Source: Bradyrhizobium barranii subsp. barranii
GTDB taxonomy: Bacteria > Pseudomonadota > Alphaproteobacteria > Rhizobiales > Xanthobacteraceae
Assembly: GCF_017565645.3 (NCBI RefSeq)
Contig: NZ_CP086136.1
Location: 10,585,501-10,649,500, forward strand
Length of the DNA: 64,000 nucleotides
Direction: 5' to 3'
Shown in pieces: positions 61,067 to 64,000 of the stretch. Positions within the stretch are counted from its first letter, which is position 1; every line of letters starts with the position of its first letter. The notes beneath the pieces were generated by a model. It was given only the letters and a program-made list of their open reading frames with translations. It was not told where the DNA came from and did no database searches. A program made the position numbers and the translations under genes.

Positions 61067-62032
61067 ATGGAGAAGCTGATCGACGAATTCCGCAAGGGCT
61101 GGCAGGGCGTGGCAGCGCCATCGCTCGCTCTGAGCCTCGGCTTCGCGGTCGCCTGCCTGCTGGTTGCGACGGTGGCGCGCTGGGGTCTCGCGCATGTGCG
61201 GCCGGACGTCTACTTCACCCCGTACTTTCCGGCCGTGTTCTTCGCCGCCGCATTCGGCGGGTTGCGGATCGGCATCATCACCGCGCTGGTCGGCGGCGTG
61301 CTCGGCGTCGTCGTCAATTTCAGCGACGCTCTTGCCGATCGCTCCAGGTTCACCTTGCTGACCCTTTATTGGGGCGTCTCCGCACTCACGATCTGGGGCG
61401 TCGAGCATTATCGCGGGATGCTGGCGGAGCAGCGCCGGATTTCCAAACGCCTGATCGAGGAAGAAGACTATCGAAAGCTGCTGGTCGACGAGCTCCAGCA
61501 CCGGCTGAAGAACAAGCTGTCGACCGCGCACGCCGTGCTGCACCAGGTGCTGCACGACCAGCCGCAGGTCTGGGCCCGGATCGACCCGCGGCTACGGTCG
61601 CTGGCTGCAACCGACGATCTGATCTCGCGGATCGACAAGGGCGGCTGCGACATCCGCGATCTCCTGATCGCGGAGCTCGGACCTTACGGCCATGTCCGCT
61701 TCACGCTCAACGGCGACCGGCTGTTCCTGCCGCCGAAGCTCGCGGTCACGCTGTCGCTGATGTTTCACGAGCTCGCCACCAACGCGGGCAAATATGGTGC
61801 GTTCTCCGCGCCGCGCGGATTATTGCAGGTGTCGTGGACCGTCAGCGGCGACCGTCTGACCGTCACCTGGGACGAAACCGAGGGCCCGAGCATCGACAAG
61901 GTCTCCGAGCCCGGCTTCGGCACCAAGCTACTGAAGTCAGCGCTGTCGGCTTTCGACGGCAAGTCCGAGGTCTCGTATCTCAAGACCGGCCTGCATTGCA
62001 TCATGCAATGCCGCATCCCGCAGAACGGTTAG
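61067..62032 (+). CDS. HWE-family sensor histidine kinase with DUF4118-like membrane domain
   Basis: The 321-residue product has three or four N-terminal membrane helices (about 18-110) in a DUF4118-like arrangement (HVRPDVYFTPYFPAVFFAAAFG) and no periplasmic sensor. The kinase core has the HWE-type phospho-His site LLVDELQHRLKNKLSTAHAVLHQ, the N-box MFHELATNAGKYGAFS, and the WDETEGP motif after the sheet, which gives the family its name. Partners are unknown: no response-regulator gene is adjacent. It is divergent from the SDR gene. Confidence 0.9.
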   Translation: MEKLIDEFRKGWQGVAAPSLALSLGFAVACLLVATVARWGLAHVRPDVYFTPYFPAVFFAAAFGGLRIGIITALVGGVLGVVVNFSDALADRSRFTLLTLYWGVSALTIWGVEHYRGMLAEQRRISKRLIEEEDYRKLLVDELQHRLKNKLSTAHAVLHQVLHDQPQVWARIDPRLRSLAATDDLISRIDKGGCDIRDLLIAELGPYGHVRFTLNGDRLFLPPKLAVTLSLMFHELATNAGKYGAFSAPRGLLQVSWTVSGDRLTVTWDETEGPSIDKVSEPGFGTKLLKSALSAFDGKSEVSYLKTGLHCIMQCRIPQNG

Positions 62033-62229
62033 ACGCGTTACGAGCGCAAGAGACGCGCGCTCCGCTCGCAGTTTCGCTGCGCGCGTTGACGCTCCGTTAA
62101 TGACGATGGGTCGGGCGCGTCGCATCGCCGCAAAACACCCCCGTATTTCTCCGTACCCCTTAACCAAACCTAAGAGGGAACTGCGCAAGATCGCGTCCAT
62201 TGCAAAGGCGCGTTGAAACAACAAGATTC

Positions 62230-63973
62230 ATGACTTCTATGAACGACAACAGATATTCCGGCGCGAGTGAAGCCGAACTCGGATTTCTCAAGGAAATCGT
62301 TAGAATGCTGCCTGCCGGTCTGACCGTGCAGGATGCGCAGGGCGAGCTTCTGCTGGTTAACGATGTCGCGGCCGCCCAGCTCGGCATGGACGGCAGCCGT
62401 CCGTCGCCCGATCTGACGCCGCGCCGGGAAGCCTGCCAGCGGGCACTGAGGTCCGGCGAGGCGGTCATCTCCGAGGAAGCGCTCCAGGACGGAGCCGCAC
62501 GCCAGGTGCTGCTGACCACCCATCGCCCCGTCCGCGTTGCCGGACGCGAGCTGCTGATCTCGGCGTCCTCCGACATCACCGAACAGAAGAACTTCGAGGA
62601 CCAGCTGTTCCGCTCGGCCTATTTCGACGAGCTGACCGGCCTGCCCTCGCGGCGCGTGATCGAGCATCGCGCCGGCAGCCTGCTCGCGCGCGACGGCAAA
62701 GGCGAGCGGTTCGCGCTCGCCTTTCTCGACGTCGACAATTTCAAGCACATCAACGACTATTACGGCCACGCCGTCGGCGACGCGCTGCTGGTCGAGCTGT
62801 CGAAGCGGCTCGGGCGCGACTTGCGCGATTCCGACATGCTGTCGCGCATCTCCGGCGACGAATTCCTGCTGCTGCTCTCCCCGATCCAGAGCCAGGAGGA
62901 AGTCGCCGAATTCATGCAAGCGACGCTGGAGCGGCTGACCGCACCGTTCTTCATCGACAATTCGGAAGTCTTCGCCTCCACCTCCGTCGGCGTCAGCCTC
63001 TATCCCGACCACGGCCGCAGCTTCGAGACGCTGCGCCAGAACGCCGACATCGCGATGTACCGCATCAAGAACAGCGGCAAGGGATCGGCGGCCTTCTTCG
63101 ACGCCAGCATGGAGCGCGAGGCGCTGGCGCGGATGAAGATCGAGCAGTCGCTGCGGCTCGCCATCCTCGAAAAGCGCTTCTGCTGCGCGTTCCAGTCCAA
63201 GGTCGACATCCGCACCCAGGCCGTGACCGGCATCGAGGCATTGGTGCGCCTGCGCGACGACGAGGGCGTGATCCAGGCGCCGGGCTCGTTCATCAACCTT
63301 GCCGGCGAATTGGGACTGATCGACGAGCTCACCCATCTCGTACTCGCCGAGATCGTCAAGTCGATCGACCTGATCAACGACAGCTTCGGCGCGGAAGCGA
63401 CCATCAGCATCAACGTCGCCGCCAAGCAGGCCGGCAACCCCGAATTCATGCGCAGTTTCGCGCGGGCGCTGGACGACCGGCTTTCCACAGCGCTTCATGA
63501 TCGAGGTGACGGAAGATGCCTTCGTCGCCAAGAATCATTTCCAGACCGAGATCCTGCCGATGTTCCGCAAGCTCGGCGTCGGCATCTCCATCGACGATTT
63601 CGGCACCGGCTATTCCTCGCTCTCGGCGCTCGCCGACATCACCGCCGACGAGATCAAGATCGACCGCTCGTTCATCACCGACATCCATAAGCGCCCGCGC
63701 AGCCAGGGTATCTTGCGCGCGATCGAATCCCTGAGCGAAGCGCTCGGGATGACCGTGATCGCCGAAGGCCTCGAATCCTACGAGGAGCTGGCCTATCTCC
63801 AGGCCGCGACCAAGATCCGCTACGCGCAAGGCTATTATTTCGCCCGGCCGATCTTCCTGGAGGAGCTCAAGCTCGCCACGCCCACCTCCAGCGAATCCCG
63901 TCCCGGCGTGTCCAACCGCCCGACGCAGCAGAACCGCCAGGGCTATTCGCGGGCGAGCGGGTATCGGCGGTAA
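62230..63973 (+). pseudogene. PAS-GGDEF-EAL cyclic di-GMP protein broken by a 2-base frameshift
   Basis: The first frame (ATG 62230) encodes a PAS region (about residues 15-125), a GGDEF domain (active-site motif RISGDEFLLLL) and the first third of an EAL domain (TGIEALVRLRDDEG). Near base 63477 the frame shifts. The remaining EAL motif RFMIEVTEDAFVAKNHFQTE, then SIDDFGTGYSSLSAL and VIAEGLESYEELA, continues in the next frame to a stop at 63973. Restoring two bases (AC in GACGACACCGGC) gives ALDDTGFPQRF, the natural EAL sequence. Intact, the protein of about 581 residues would make or degrade cyclic di-GMP. A sequencing error is possible but a 2-base loss is not typical of one. Confidence 0.85.
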
Positions 63974-64000
63974 GGCGACAACGGCGCAACGAGTACCGCC

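Overview
The window is GC-rich alphaproteobacterial chromosome, most probably Bradyrhizobium or a close Rhizobiales relative. That reading rests on the RegS/RegR redox two-component pair with a TTG-started 184-residue RegR, the MmcB repair protein, protocatechuate and polyhydroxyalkanoate genes, GlnD, and the many palindromic intergenic repeats between convergent or same-strand genes. The assignment is inferred from protein resemblance only. No rRNA, tRNA, CRISPR array, phage or nodulation/nitrogenase gene was seen.

Layout. 1-1.03 kb: the 5' two-thirds of an IS256-family transposase gene, with the first codons of a Rieske dioxygenase gene beside it. 1.2-4.3 kb: a small secreted protein and an exported caspase-like protein with six repeats and a sulfatase-modifying-factor-like domain. 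4.5-5.4 kb: a TauD-type dioxygenase gene broken by an in-frame amber codon. 5.5-8.3 kb: zur, a DMT exporter and ispG on one strand. 8.4-11.7 kb: marR-emrA-emrB efflux operon behind a perfect palindrome. 11.8-14.6 kb: an APH-type kinase-like protein and a chemoreceptor. 14.9-18.5 kb: aromatic catabolism (pcaG, pcaH, a second intradiol dioxygenase, pcaF). 18.7-25.3 kb: mutS, a triple-PAS chemoreceptor, a GrlR-like protein and a membrane protein. 25.5-28.9 kb: a sulfonate-type ABC importer with an OsmC protein. 29.1-38.8 kb: glnD, ogt, DUF1304, two paralogous amino-acid-type binding proteins, DUF1330 and a class A penicillin-binding protein. 39.3-42.7 kb: an unknown protein, a zinc peptidase, a possible small RNA, and phaZ. 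42.9-46.6 kb: an ABC-2 exporter facing regSR. 46.7-51.6 kb: mmcB, two GH13 enzymes and a metallo-beta-lactamase-fold hydrolase. 51.6-64 kb: an HxlR regulator facing a small monooxygenase-like gene, a PHB-depolymerase-like esterase, an MFS exporter, sthA, an LLM flavin enzyme, a cytochrome P450, an SDR, an HWE kinase, and a GGDEF-EAL gene broken by a frameshift.

How the genes work together. Several physiological themes share the window but do not form one system: aromatic acid degradation to beta-ketoadipate thiolysis, sulfur and zinc scavenging, nitrogen sensing (GlnD), redox control (RegSR), carbon storage (PhaZ, alpha-glucan/trehalose GH13 enzymes) and drug/solvent efflux. Three genes look damaged (Rieske dioxygenase remnant, TauD-type dioxygenase, GGDEF-EAL) and a fourth (GrlR-like) may have lost part of its N-terminus, so the region shows ongoing gene decay. 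I found no clear new defence or mobile system. The least explained items are the caspase/repeat/FGE-like protein, the possible small RNA ending at 41267, and the dispersed palindromic repeat families.
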